A stretch of DNA of 64,000 bases from Anaerocolumna sp. AGMB13020 (GTDB lineage Bacteria; Bacillota; Clostridia; Lachnospirales; Lachnospiraceae). Positions 17,411 through 25,817 of this stretch are shown one piece after another (the stretch's first letter is position 1; each line of letters starts with the position of its first letter). The stretch is from assembly GCF_033100115.1 (NCBI RefSeq), contig NZ_CP136910.1, positions 5,720,001 through 5,784,000 on the forward strand, written 5' to 3'. Below the pieces are notes generated by a model. That model worked only from the letters and a program-made list of their open reading frames with translations, did no database searches and was not told where the DNA came from. The translations under genes and the position numbers were made by a program.

Positions 17411-17507
17411 CCTCTATTCTTGCACACGCTCTTTGCGAATACCAAGTTTGTGGTGCGCAAGCACAAACTTGCGGTTGAAAAATTTGTTTTTCAACCTACT
17501 CCTCCTT
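17411..17507 (-). repeat. Dispersed structured element, copy 1
   Basis: About 97 bp, nearly identical to 21102-21198. It contains two internal inverted repeats: AAGTTTGTG/CACAAACTT around GTGCGCAAG, and GTTGAAAAA/TTTTTCAAC around TTTG. Read on the minus strand it ends with GCAAGAATAGAGG a few bases before the sdpI-like start codon, so it may supply the ribosome site. Its other end overlaps the last codons of the ArsR gene. No transposase is present; it resembles a small MITE or BIME-like repeat. Confidence 0.75.
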
Positions 17508-17759
17508 TAAGTCGGTAAACCACAGAATGATTTCTTCTAATATGGTGGCATCCAGTTCATAGTAAATAAAATTTTTATATTTCGTCTCATAAATTAAGTC
17601 GGCTGCCTTTAATTTTTTCAAATGATAAGAGAGTGCAGCAGGTGTCAGATTCAGCTTATCAGCTAAATCACCAGCTGATAATTTTTCATTCTTAAGCAGC
17701 TTTAGTATATCTCTTCTGACGGGTTCTGATAAAGCACTGAAAATTTCGTGCAGACCCAA
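17496..17759 (-). CDS. sdpR: ArsR-family repressor, SdpR-like
   Basis: An 87-residue winged-helix protein. FSALSEPVRRDILKLLKNEKLSAGDLADKL followed by LTPAALSYHLKKLKAADLI is the classical ArsR DNA-binding region. No metal-binding Cys motif (CxC) is present, which fits the SdpR subgroup rather than metal sensors. It most likely represses its own operon through the 28-bp palindrome at 17794-17821, with the downstream SdpI-like protein as the membrane anti-repressor. The stop codon lies within the dispersed repeat element. Confidence 0.85.
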   Translation of the reverse strand: MGLHEIFSALSEPVRRDILKLLKNEKLSAGDLADKLNLTPAALSYHLKKLKAADLIYETKYKNFIYYELDATILEEIILWFTDLKEE

Positions 17760-17793
17760 GATATCACCTCAATCCTTTGCTTGTCTTCTATGT

Positions 17794-17848
17794 ATCTATT
17801 TAAAATTAATTTTAAATAGATTATATTCCTCTTTTCCTTTTTTGTCAC
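17794..17848 (-). promoter_or_regulatory. Promoter and 28-bp palindromic operator of the sdpRI-like operon
   Basis: On the minus strand GTGACA (plus 17843-17848), a 17-nt spacer and TATAAT (plus 17820-17825) form a promoter. A perfect 28-bp palindrome at 17794-17821, centred on AAATTAATTT, overlaps the -10 and start site. This is the expected position for an ArsR-family auto-repressor site. Confidence 0.75.
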
Positions 17849-18079
17849 GTGGTTTGTTACAAAAAAAGCCCAGGTCTTAGCGGATTTCAGATATTTACAC
17901 ATATTAGCAGAAAGATGACGGCTCTTCTAAACCGAGTAAAATCATGCCACTCCGAAAGGCATCATGAGGATAGTTAAAGTTAAGTACAAAAATTTGAATT
18001 TAATACTATTTCCGTAATCACTGCGTATATTTAATTATAAAGCGATAAATGAGTGAATAAATGAGACAGGAGGTTCAAA

Positions 18080-18667
18080 ATGGAAATTGTAAAAGTTAAT
18101 TTTGAGTATTCCGATGATGTAACGGTAATTAACAGGGAACAGTTTGACGTACATATGAGGCTGTATGAAGGTTATATCAAGAAAATCAATGAGATAGACG
18201 CTCTGTTACAGGCGGATACCGGTATTGATGAAGCAAATTCTACTTACAGTGAATTCAGGGGAATTAAGAGGGGGGAAGTTTTTGCATTAAATGGTGTAAT
18301 CCTGCATGAACTTTATTTTGAGAATATCGGTTCTTTAAATAATACACCCAATGAACAGGTGCGCCGTATGCTATCCAGAGATTATGGCAGCTTTGATAAC
18401 TGGATGGCACAATTTGTTGCTACAGCGAAATCCAGCAGAGGCTGGGCTATTCTTTGTTATGATCCAAGATCTGATTCATTTCGTAATGACAGCTTGGATG
18501 CACATGATTACGGAAATATGTCAATGTCAATTCCTTTGCTGGTATTAGATATGTATGAGCATGCCTATTTTCTGCAGTATGCTGACGATAAGGTAGAATA
18601 TATCAATCGATTTATGGAGAATATCGACTGGCAGGTCGTAGGTGAGCGAATGGAACTGCTGCAATAA
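18080..18667 (+). CDS. sodA: Iron/manganese superoxide dismutase family protein
   Basis: A 195-residue protein. The four metal ligands of Fe/Mn SODs are placed as expected: H25 (FDVHMRLYEGY), H76 (GVILHELYFENIG), D157 and H161 (LDMYEHAYFLQY). The tail YINRFMENIDWQVVGERM is typical. It would convert superoxide to oxygen and peroxide. It is slightly divergent from standard SodA (no HHxxHH run), as in some clostridial SOD-like proteins, so activity is likely but not certain. AGGAGG precedes the ATG. It stands alone. Confidence 0.8.
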   Translation: MEIVKVNFEYSDDVTVINREQFDVHMRLYEGYIKKINEIDALLQADTGIDEANSTYSEFRGIKRGEVFALNGVILHELYFENIGSLNNTPNEQVRRMLSRDYGSFDNWMAQFVATAKSSRGWAILCYDPRSDSFRNDSLDAHDYGNMSMSIPLLVLDMYEHAYFLQYADDKVEYINRFMENIDWQVVGERMELLQ

Positions 18668-18750
18668 ATGGTAGAAATGATGAGGAAATACTGATATACT
18701 ATATAAAAATTGAGGTATAAAACACGAAAAGAGAAGGTGGAGGAAAGAAG

Positions 18751-19365
18751 ATGGGATTTGCAAGAGAATTTTTCGGACCTGGCAGAAAGGAAGTCTGGAG
18801 TGAGTTAAGCCGTTTGATCGGTGCGGATTATGTAGAAGAAGGTTTTTTTGGAAAGAACAAAGTGATGGCTCGTGTTAAGGAATGGACCATCACTTTGGAT
18901 ACTTATACTGTTTCTACCGGAAAAGCTACTATTACCTATACCCGAATGAGAGCACCTTATGTGAACAAAGATGGTATATGGTTCAAGATTTATAAATCAG
19001 GTTTTTTCAGTGAATTGGGTAAACGGTTGGGAATGCAGGATATAGAAACCGGATTTCCTGAATTTGATACAGGATACATTATCAAAGGAAATCATGAAGC
19101 TAAAGTAAGAGAACTATTTTCTAAGACCAGCATTCAGAAACTCATTGAATTACAGCCAAGATTCTGTTTGGAAGTAAAGGATGATGAAGGCTGGTTTGGT
19201 GAAGATTTTCCGGAAGGGGTTGATGAATTATATTTCAGTGTTGCTGGTATAATTAAGGATATTGAACTTCTGAAAGCTTTATTTGACTTGTTTACTGATG
19301 TTCTGGAATATATGTGTGAGATTGGATCTGCATACGAGAGCAATCCTAATTTTGAGCTTGAATGA
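18751..19365 (+). CDS. Conserved hypothetical cytoplasmic protein
   Basis: A 204-residue protein with no signal peptide or membrane segment and a good ribosome site (GGTGGAGGAAAG). I recognise no domain with confidence. The pattern (short basic N-terminus with FFGPGRKEVW, beta-rich middle with TYTRMRAPY, acidic helical end) recalls DUF3137-like proteins. It lies 83 nt after the SOD gene on the same strand and converges on the GMC oxidoreductase gene. Confidence 0.55.
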   Translation: MGFAREFFGPGRKEVWSELSRLIGADYVEEGFFGKNKVMARVKEWTITLDTYTVSTGKATITYTRMRAPYVNKDGIWFKIYKSGFFSELGKRLGMQDIETGFPEFDTGYIIKGNHEAKVRELFSKTSIQKLIELQPRFCLEVKDDEGWFGEDFPEGVDELYFSVAGIIKDIELLKALFDLFTDVLEYMCEIGSAYESNPNFELE

Positions 19366-19383
19366 GATCGGATTAGTACCACA

Positions 19384-21096
19384 TTAAACGGATTCGAATT
19401 CATTATCTGAAAATACATAAGTTGATTCCGATTGAAGAAAGCGTGCTGCATTTAAAGCTATCATCTGTGAAGGCACAGCGGTATTACCATCCGGCAGAAT
19501 AGGTGAAACCGAAAGATCTGCTACTTTTAAATTGGCAGTCCCAAAGACATTAAGGTAACCATCTGTTACACCTTCTTTGCTGTCCAATGCCATTCTGCAC
19601 TGTCCGCCGTAATGATATGCAGCAGAATAACTGGCTTTTATATAGTAAGACAGGATACGGCGCTTTTCTTCCAAATCGGGTATGGTAAAAATATTTTCAG
19701 GGGGATAAACAAAACGATATATACCCTCCGGATCTGCTTCTCTGGCAAGGTCAAAGCTTTGACTTACCTTTATAAACTGATCCACCATGAATTCCAGATC
19801 TTCTGCAGCTGTCAAGGGATTTAAGCTGACCGTGGGATAAGCTGTGGGATCACTGGTATTTATTGCAATAAACCCTCTGCTGGAGGCATTTAAGTCGATT
19901 AATAGCAGACTCATAATATTAGAAGATTTCTCGTTGTCAAACTGCCAGTTATTAATCAGAACCTCTTGTACAGGCAAAAAAGAGGAGGCTGCAATACCGA
20001 TAAGCTGTAAACGGCGTGAGCCTTCTGCATCTTCTGCGAATGCCCCTAAAGATATCGGCATATCCGGATCCGCATCCATAATGGATAAAAGCCGTTCTGT
20101 TTTGACTTCAATTCCCATACTCGCATCAAAATGTGACATAAAGTTACGTCCTACGTTCAGGTTATCAACAATCGTTGTAACTCCTGCAGCTTCCAACACT
20201 TCTCTGGATCCAATACCGGAACGCTGCAGTATAACGGAAGAAAAGATACCAGCACTTAGTATAACACCCTTTCTTGCATAAGCTCTTTGGGTTATACCAT
20301 TTCTTATATATTCTACACCACAAGCAGTTGGTATCTTGAACCTATTCTGAAACAGTATCCGATTAACAGTAGTTCTGGTAAAAATCACAAGACGTCTTGC
20401 GTGCATTCCATATTCATCTGGTAACACAAGATCTCCCTGCGTTACTATGGTATCATTTAGATAGCCGGTAGCCGTTGATGAACGAAGATATTCATGGTTC
20501 ATCCTGCTTTGGGTAAATTGTGTCTTTGAAAAAGCACAGCCTCCGATTCCGGTATTATAATCTTCAACTACCGGTACCTCATATACGGTAGAAATCGCTT
20601 GTGCCAATATCTGATTGATGCCTTTCTCAGGAATATTCTGCTGCCTGATCTTTATAGGACCGTCATATCCTCTGAGTGCAGGTGTCTGACTTAATCCGGT
20701 ATAAGTTTCATTCTCCCTAAAAAGCTGATACACCTCTTGGTACCCCCAAGGAGCGCCTGTTAATGCTTCCCATCTGTCAAAAAGCCCCTGACTGCCCCGA
20801 ACAGCAAACATGGAGTTAGTTTCTGAACTGCCGCCAATAACTCTGCCTCCGGAAATAAGCAGAGAACGGTCTAATTGTTCTTCCAAATTGGTAAAGAGCT
20901 GAAAGGAATACCGGTTATTAACTGAATGGAGGGAGGCATCGGTGATAGAAGCACTGCTTAACTCATCGCTGCGGTTCTGTCCTGCTTCAAGAACCAGTAC
21001 GGAATCGGTATAACTATCAGTTAATTTCTTTGCAAGGACGCCTCCAGCTGTTCCGCCTCCTATAATTATATAATCAAAAATCAGCTTTTTTGCCAT
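19384..21096 (-). CDS. GMC-family FAD oxidoreductase
   Basis: A 570-residue flavoprotein. The N-terminal dinucleotide fold reads DYIIIGGGTAGGVLAKKL, followed by VLEAG. The GMC signatures SGGRVIGGSS and LSAGIFSSVILQRSGIG are present. The C-terminal catalytic region has AAYHYGGQCRMA (active His) and NTAVPSQMIALNAARF. GMC enzymes oxidise alcohols such as choline or sugars, usually passing electrons to oxygen or quinones, which makes one in an apparent anaerobe notable. No signal peptide. Its start codon is directly preceded by copy 2 of the dispersed repeat. Substrate unknown. Confidence 0.85.
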   Translation of the reverse strand: MAKKLIFDYIIIGGGTAGGVLAKKLTDSYTDSVLVLEAGQNRSDELSSASITDASLHSVNNRYSFQLFTNLEEQLDRSLLISGGRVIGGSSETNSMFAVRGSQGLFDRWEALTGAPWGYQEVYQLFRENETYTGLSQTPALRGYDGPIKIRQQNIPEKGINQILAQAISTVYEVPVVEDYNTGIGGCAFSKTQFTQSRMNHEYLRSSTATGYLNDTIVTQGDLVLPDEYGMHARRLVIFTRTTVNRILFQNRFKIPTACGVEYIRNGITQRAYARKGVILSAGIFSSVILQRSGIGSREVLEAAGVTTIVDNLNVGRNFMSHFDASMGIEVKTERLLSIMDADPDMPISLGAFAEDAEGSRRLQLIGIAASSFLPVQEVLINNWQFDNEKSSNIMSLLLIDLNASSRGFIAINTSDPTAYPTVSLNPLTAAEDLEFMVDQFIKVSQSFDLAREADPEGIYRFVYPPENIFTIPDLEEKRRILSYYIKASYSAAYHYGGQCRMALDSKEGVTDGYLNVFGTANLKVADLSVSPILPDGNTAVPSQMIALNAARFLQSESTYVFSDNEFESV

Positions 21097-21101
21097 CTTA
21101 G

Positions 21102-21198
21102 CCTCTATTCTTGCGCACGCTCTTTGCTTATACCAAGTTTGTGGTGCGCAAGCACAAACTTGCAGTTGAAAAATTTATTTTTCAAACTAATCCTTCTC
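21102..21198 (-). repeat. Dispersed structured element, copy 2
   Basis: Second copy of the element at 17411-17507, with the same two inverted repeats: AAGTTTGTG/CACAAACTT is exact, and the GTTGAAAAA arm has small changes. Read on the minus strand it ends GCAAGAATAGAGG immediately before the GMC oxidoreductase ATG, the same position relative to a start codon as copy 1. The upstream part resembles the 3' end of the ArsR gene next to copy 1, although no ArsR gene is present here. Confidence 0.75.
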
Positions 21199-21411
21199 CG
21201 AAAACTGCAGGCTACTATATTTAGTCGTAAAAGAAGATAAAGTAGGAATTGGATAACAGATAATAAAATTATTAATATTTTATGCACTTATCAGATTTTG
21301 GTTATAAAGGAGGTGAGCGGTATTTCAAAGTGCTGCAAATCAAATTTAAAATAATGCAGATAAAAAATAAAACCATAAATTTATAAAATCACACGAAAAG
21401 TTCAGATATAA

Positions 21412-21464
21412 TTGACAAAACATTAATATAGCAGCATAATGATAATATCAAAAAGATAATATCA
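21412..21464 (+). promoter_or_regulatory. Promoter and direct-repeat site of the NUDIX-regulator operon
   Basis: TTGACA (21412-21417), a 17-nt spacer and CATAAT (21435-21440) form a good promoter. Immediately downstream, GATAATATCA occurs twice (21441-21450 and 21455-21464), at the expected transcription start. Since the operon's first gene looks like an NrtR-type auto-regulator, this is a plausible binding site, but the NrtR consensus was not checked. Confidence 0.55.
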
Positions 21465-21608
21465 ATATAAAATGTATTTTGTATATACAAAAAGATTTTT
21501 ATTACAATAACTATATCTTTGGGAAGAAAAAAATTTGAGGATAATACAAGGTTTCAAGAAATCACAAGTTTGCAAAGATTTAAATGTATTCAAAAGAATT
21601 AAATTTTA

Positions 21609-21800
21609 TCAAAGAAATAAAAGGCTTCAAAGAAATAGAAAGCTTCAAAGAAATAAAAGGCTTCAAAGAAATAGAAAGCTTCAAAGAAATAAAAGGCTTC
21701 AAAGAAATAAAAGGCTTCAGAGAAATAAAAGGCTTCAGAGAAAAAAAGGCTTCAAAGAAATGAAAAAGAGTCAAAGAAATGAAAAAGAGTCAAAGAAAAT
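21609..21800 (+). repeat. 18-bp tandem repeat array in the leader of the NUDIX gene
   Basis: About nine copies of an 18-bp unit (TTCAAAGAAATAAAAGGC and its GAAAGC variant, the variants alternating early in the array) lie between the promoter at 21412 and the ATG at 21872. They decay at the 3' end into CAAAGAAATGAAAAAGAG copies. Because 18 is a multiple of three, reading frames stay open in the array: one frame would encode QRNKRL repeats, another (ATG about 21583) FKEIKG/FKEIES repeats. Neither has a convincing ribosome site, so I treat it as a non-coding minisatellite in a ~430-nt leader. Confidence 0.8.
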
Positions 21801-21871
21801 AATTGGATCCAGAGAAATAAATGCCCTAAAGAATAAATCGATATATAGAAAATACAAGGAGGGTAGTCGCT

Positions 21872-22780
21872 ATGAATAGTAAAGAATTAAGCCACGAATC
21901 GCCCAGAGATAAAAGAGGATTAACGGAAGAAGAATTTCTATCAGCATATAATCCGGCAAAATATGAAAGACCTTCTGTTACAGTAGATATGCTTATTTTC
22001 ACAGTAAGGGAGCGGGAAAAAGACAATTACAGGAAGCTTCCGGAGAAGGCCCTTAGCTTGTTACTTATACAACGGGGGGAACACCCATATCTTGGTAAAT
22101 GGGCATTACCAGGAGGTTTCGTTGGTATGGAGGAGAACCTTGAAGATGCTGCATTACGAGAACTGGAGGAAGAAACGGGACTAAAAGATATTTATCTTGA
22201 ACAGCTCTATACCTGGGGAGATGTTGGCAGAGATGCAAGGACCAGAGTAATAAGTACTTCGTATATGGCCTTAACAGATAGTAAATCATTGGTACCCAAA
22301 GCTTCGGATGACGCTGCAAAAGCAGCCTGGTTTACTGCAGAGCTTAAACTTAAGGAAGAAAAGAAAGAGAAATATGAAAACGGATATATACGAAAGCAAA
22401 CTTACAAACTTATACTAACAGGTGAGCAGGAAATACTGTCCGCTGATTATGAGATAACGAAAACAATAGGAAAAGGTACGATCCATACCGAAAGAAAGCT
22501 TACGGAATCCGATGGTCTTGCATTTGACCATGGCAAAATAATTGCTTATGCCATAGATAGGCTGCGCAGTAAGGTCTTATATACGGACATTGCTTTTCAT
22601 TTAATGCCGGATTATTTTACTCTTACGGAATTGCAGCAGGTTTATGAAGTCCTATTGGATAAAGAATTATTAAAAGCTAATTTTCGAAGAAAGATAGCGG
22701 ATATGGTACTGGAAACTGACGAATACCGGACAGATGCAGGTCATAGGCCCTCAAAGCTTTATCAGTTTAAAAGATATTGA
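21872..22780 (+). CDS. nrtR: NrtR-like NUDIX-domain transcriptional regulator
   Basis: A 302-residue protein. The central NUDIX domain has GKWALPGGFVGMEENLEDAALRELEEETGL, an almost intact Nudix box (GX5EX7REUXEEXGU). The C-terminal part (FTLTELQQVYEVLLDKELLKANFRRKI) fits the winged helix of the NrtR family. These proteins bind ADP-ribose through the NUDIX domain and repress NAD-salvage genes. The next gene is a nicotinamidase-like hydrolase, which supports the assignment. Whether hydrolysis is retained is unclear. AAGGAGGG precedes the ATG; the leader holds an 18-bp repeat array. Confidence 0.8.
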   Translation: MNSKELSHESPRDKRGLTEEEFLSAYNPAKYERPSVTVDMLIFTVREREKDNYRKLPEKALSLLLIQRGEHPYLGKWALPGGFVGMEENLEDAALRELEEETGLKDIYLEQLYTWGDVGRDARTRVISTSYMALTDSKSLVPKASDDAAKAAWFTAELKLKEEKKEKYENGYIRKQTYKLILTGEQEILSADYEITKTIGKGTIHTERKLTESDGLAFDHGKIIAYAIDRLRSKVLYTDIAFHLMPDYFTLTELQQVYEVLLDKELLKANFRRKIADMVLETDEYRTDAGHRPSKLYQFKRY

Positions 22781-22822
22781 TTATTCACGAGTGCAGAACA
22801 TAGCACAGAAAGGCAGGATATT

Positions 22823-23509
22823 ATGAAATTTGCAGCGAAGGAAAAGATACTCGCAGACAGTCAAAGAACGCTGGAGGAAATTTATGATATGCTTCATTCT
22901 GCTAAGAGTATATCTTTACAGGAATTACAGTCAGAAAAAACAGCACTGATTATGGTAGATCTTATTAATGGCTTTACCAGGGAGGGAGCCCTGCAAAGTG
23001 CCAGAGTGGAAAGTATTTTAAAAGAAGTGGTGAAGCTTCAGCAGGCAAGTATAGATAAAGGATTTGAAATTTTGGCTTTTGCTGATAGTCATAATGCGGT
23101 TTCACCGGAATTTGAATCCTATCCACCTCATTGCCTGATGGGAACCAGTGAAGCAGAAGTTGTAACCGAATTGCAGCAGACAGGCGGATATCAATTGATT
23201 CGTAAGAACTCTACCAATGGTTTTCTGGAAGAGGAATTCCAGAAATGGTTGTCAGAAAAACAGATAATTGATACCTTTGTTATAGTCGGGGACTGTACTG
23301 ATATCTGTATTCAGCAATTCGCTGTAACCTTAAAGTGCTGGTTTAACAAAGAAAATCAGAAAGTACGAGTGCTGGTTCCAATAGACCTTGTAGAAACCTA
23401 TGACCTTGGAAGTCATAATGGAGATCTGGTTCAATTGATGGCACTATACAATATGACGATTAATGGGGTAGAAGTAATACGAAATATAAGTCTGGATAAT
23501 CAGGAATAG
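22823..23509 (+). CDS. pncA: Nicotinamidase / isochorismatase-family hydrolase
   Basis: A 228-residue cysteine hydrolase. The triad is visible as Asp in IMVDLINGF, Lys in RKNSTNGF and Cys in VGDCTDICIQQ. SHNAVSPEFESYPPHC gives the metal-site region seen in nicotinamidases. It would deamidate nicotinamide to nicotinate for NAD salvage. It lies 42 nt after the NrtR-like gene on the same strand, so it is probably co-transcribed and ADP-ribose-regulated. Other isochorismatase-like activities cannot be ruled out by sight. Confidence 0.75.
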   Translation: MKFAAKEKILADSQRTLEEIYDMLHSAKSISLQELQSEKTALIMVDLINGFTREGALQSARVESILKEVVKLQQASIDKGFEILAFADSHNAVSPEFESYPPHCLMGTSEAEVVTELQQTGGYQLIRKNSTNGFLEEEFQKWLSEKQIIDTFVIVGDCTDICIQQFAVTLKCWFNKENQKVRVLVPIDLVETYDLGSHNGDLVQLMALYNMTINGVEVIRNISLDNQE

Positions 23510-23586
23510 CAAAGGATAAAAGAAAGGCTGTTTATCGACTACAGCCTATGTATATAAAAATAGTGTTACTCACGAAAGGGTATATT

Positions 23587-25671
23587 ATGAAAGACGAAGG
23601 AAAAAAACTGCAATCCCTGGAATTAATTGAGCGGTTAAGAAGCGGTGAAAAGCAAGTATTGCGGGAAGCCAGATGGCTGATGTATCTGGCAGTAACTGCA
23701 CAGGAGAATATTAATTTGGAAAGACTGCATTCCATGGAAGAAAAAAGCAGCAGTTATATTTGTGATTATGTGGAACGTACGCTTCATATATTGAATAACC
23801 TTAAGGCACCGAAGCATATCTCTGCACTGGTAGAAGAGGTGCTTATCTGGTCTGAAGTTTCAAAAGGGGGGACGGATTACTTTCGAAGACGCTGGTTGAA
23901 ACAGGGGATAAACCTCTTTGTTCACAACAAAGGTTCGGCAGAAATATATCTAAAAGACAGTAAAGCAGAAGAAAGGGAAAAACACATAATATATACTCTT
24001 ATCAGCACCCATGGGTTGATTGGACAGTATATCAGGGGAGAAGTTTCTCTTAGCGAAAACAGACCTTTGACAGAGTTAATTGAAAGTAAGTTTGTAACAA
24101 AAGAGGAATTGGTGCTTATTTTAACAACCCTAAATCATTGTATCATTGCAGCCGTTGATACTGGCTTATGGGAGCAGATTGAAGCAGAGGCAGTTGCTGC
24201 GATACACCGTATTGCGGCAGGTGATCTTAAGACTGATTATAATATAAAAGAACGGCTTAAACGTCTTAGAAAGACATCTGTGCAAAATGGTGAGGATTTT
24301 ACAGCGGCCTATGACAACCTGACGAAGGAAAAAACGGTATTAAAGGCTCTTGAGAATCTGTTAAAAAACAGGGACTTATGGTTCGTAGAAAGTGCATTGT
24401 ACGACTTTACGCTGGAGGAATTCATAAAAATCTTTCTCCTAACCAGTAAAGAGTTAAAGGATTCCGTTAAACATATCAGCTTTGAACCCCTTATGAAAGA
24501 TATCTATTATCAGCATGAAGGAAAGAAGCGAATAAATATATACAAAAAACGTATACTGGAGCATTACCTTTCCGGTATGACTTTTGAGGAAATTCTTCTT
24601 GAAAAATACCGGGACAGCCCTCATGTTTCTCACAGCGTAAACCTTTATCAGCAACTGGACGATACGCTTTTCTTTACCTTTTTATATTCTCCGGCAGGAG
24701 AAAAACTGATTGAATTCTGTGTGGAGGCCGAGAAAGCAGATGTCCTTTATGAGAGTGCCATAATACTTCTTTTTGATCTCTTTGGATTGAGAAAAGATAA
24801 ATATGACAGATTTTATGAGGAAGAAACCTATTTAAACACCATGAACCAGAGTATTGATTATAAAAAAATCATCTTAGAATATCTGACAGGTGATAAAATC
24901 ATTGATATTGGTCCCGGTGGTGGCGCCTTAATGGACCTGATTGAGGACAATGCACCTGATAAGCAGGTGATAGGCATTGAGATTGCCCAAAATGTATTGG
25001 ACAATCTCAAACGTAAGAAGCAATTGGAAGATAAGAAATGGGAGGTTATGTATGGAGATGCCTTGAATCTAAGCCAGTATATGGATAAGAACAGTGTGGA
25101 TACCATAATCTTTTGTTCCATTCTCCATGAACTCTTCTCATACATTGAATACGAGGGAAAGAAGTTTAACTACGATACTCTTGCCGCGGCTTTTATAAGT
25201 GCTTTTGATATATTAAGACCCGGCGGCAGAATCATAATACGTGACGGAATAATGACAGAAGACAAAGAGGAGCAGCGGATTATACGCTTTTTATCAAAGG
25301 ACGGAATGGAATTCTTAAAGCGTTATGCAGAGGATTTTAAAGGGAGGGAAATCAATTATAAAGTCATCGGACATAATGAAGTTATCCTTCCCATAAATGA
25401 TGCAATGGAATTTCTTTATACTTATACGTGGGGAGAAAAATCCTATATCCATGAAGTGAATGAGCAGTTTGGATATTTTACACCTCTGGGTTTTGAAAAT
25501 TTTATTACAGAGGTTCTTGGTAACAAAGCGAAGATAATTATTCTGAAACACTTTTTGCAAGAGGGGTATACCATAGCTCTTTCTCAGAAAATAGAATTTT
25601 ATGATATAAACAGAAATGCAGTTAGGCTTCCGGACAGTACCTGTCTTGTGGTTATTGAAAAAATATCATAG
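23587..25671 (+). CDS. Large protein with C-terminal SAM methyltransferase domain
   Basis: About 694 residues from ATG 23587 (GAAAGGG upstream; an in-frame ATG at 23548 lacks a good ribosome site). The N-terminal ~420 residues are helical, rich in charged residues, and match no domain I know. Residues from about 435 carry a class I methyltransferase: IIDIGPGGGALMDLIE (motif I), IGIEIAQNVL (motif II), and later SILHELFSYIEY and LRPGGRIIIRDG. No signal peptide. It follows nicotinamidase by 77 nt and may belong to the same transcript. The substrate is unknown; the long N-terminal domain suggests a macromolecular target. Confidence 0.65.
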   Translation: MKDEGKKLQSLELIERLRSGEKQVLREARWLMYLAVTAQENINLERLHSMEEKSSSYICDYVERTLHILNNLKAPKHISALVEEVLIWSEVSKGGTDYFRRRWLKQGINLFVHNKGSAEIYLKDSKAEEREKHIIYTLISTHGLIGQYIRGEVSLSENRPLTELIESKFVTKEELVLILTTLNHCIIAAVDTGLWEQIEAEAVAAIHRIAAGDLKTDYNIKERLKRLRKTSVQNGEDFTAAYDNLTKEKTVLKALENLLKNRDLWFVESALYDFTLEEFIKIFLLTSKELKDSVKHISFEPLMKDIYYQHEGKKRINIYKKRILEHYLSGMTFEEILLEKYRDSPHVSHSVNLYQQLDDTLFFTFLYSPAGEKLIEFCVEAEKADVLYESAIILLFDLFGLRKDKYDRFYEEETYLNTMNQSIDYKKIILEYLTGDKIIDIGPGGGALMDLIEDNAPDKQVIGIEIAQNVLDNLKRKKQLEDKKWEVMYGDALNLSQYMDKNSVDTIIFCSILHELFSYIEYEGKKFNYDTLAAAFISAFDILRPGGRIIIRDGIMTEDKEEQRIIRFLSKDGMEFLKRYAEDFKGREINYKVIGHNEVILPINDAMEFLYTYTWGEKSYIHEVNEQFGYFTPLGFENFITEVLGNKAKIIILKHFLQEGYTIALSQKIEFYDINRNAVRLPDSTCLVVIEKIS

Positions 25672-25817
25672 GATGCATGACAAAAATACAGCATACAGTT
25701 GTTTTGTGTCTAAAAGGTTGGACTATAAATATGTATAAACGAACTTAGGTACTATCACAAAGCGTGCGTAATGGAAGCATTATGCAAAAAGCTTTTATAG
25801 TAATTACAGGAGGATAA

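Noticed and set aside
17702..17902. 66-aa minus-strand frame upstream of the ArsR gene
   Set aside because: It overlaps the ArsR coding region in another frame and spans the clear promoter and palindromic operator.
17411..21198. Composite transposon between the two repeat copies
   Set aside because: The copies are in direct orientation, carry no transposase or visible target duplications, and the genes between them look like ordinary chromosomal genes.
21306..21354. Very short peptide after AAAGGAGGTG
   Set aside because: A 13-codon frame (ending KCCKSNLK) starts inside the Shine-Dalgarno sequence itself, and no start codon has acceptable spacing.
21535..21879. Lysine/arginine-rich repeat protein (114 aa) over the 18-bp array
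   Set aside because: It starts with TTG without a ribosome site, has extreme composition, overlaps the NUDIX gene start, and other frames are also open only because the repeat length is a multiple of three.
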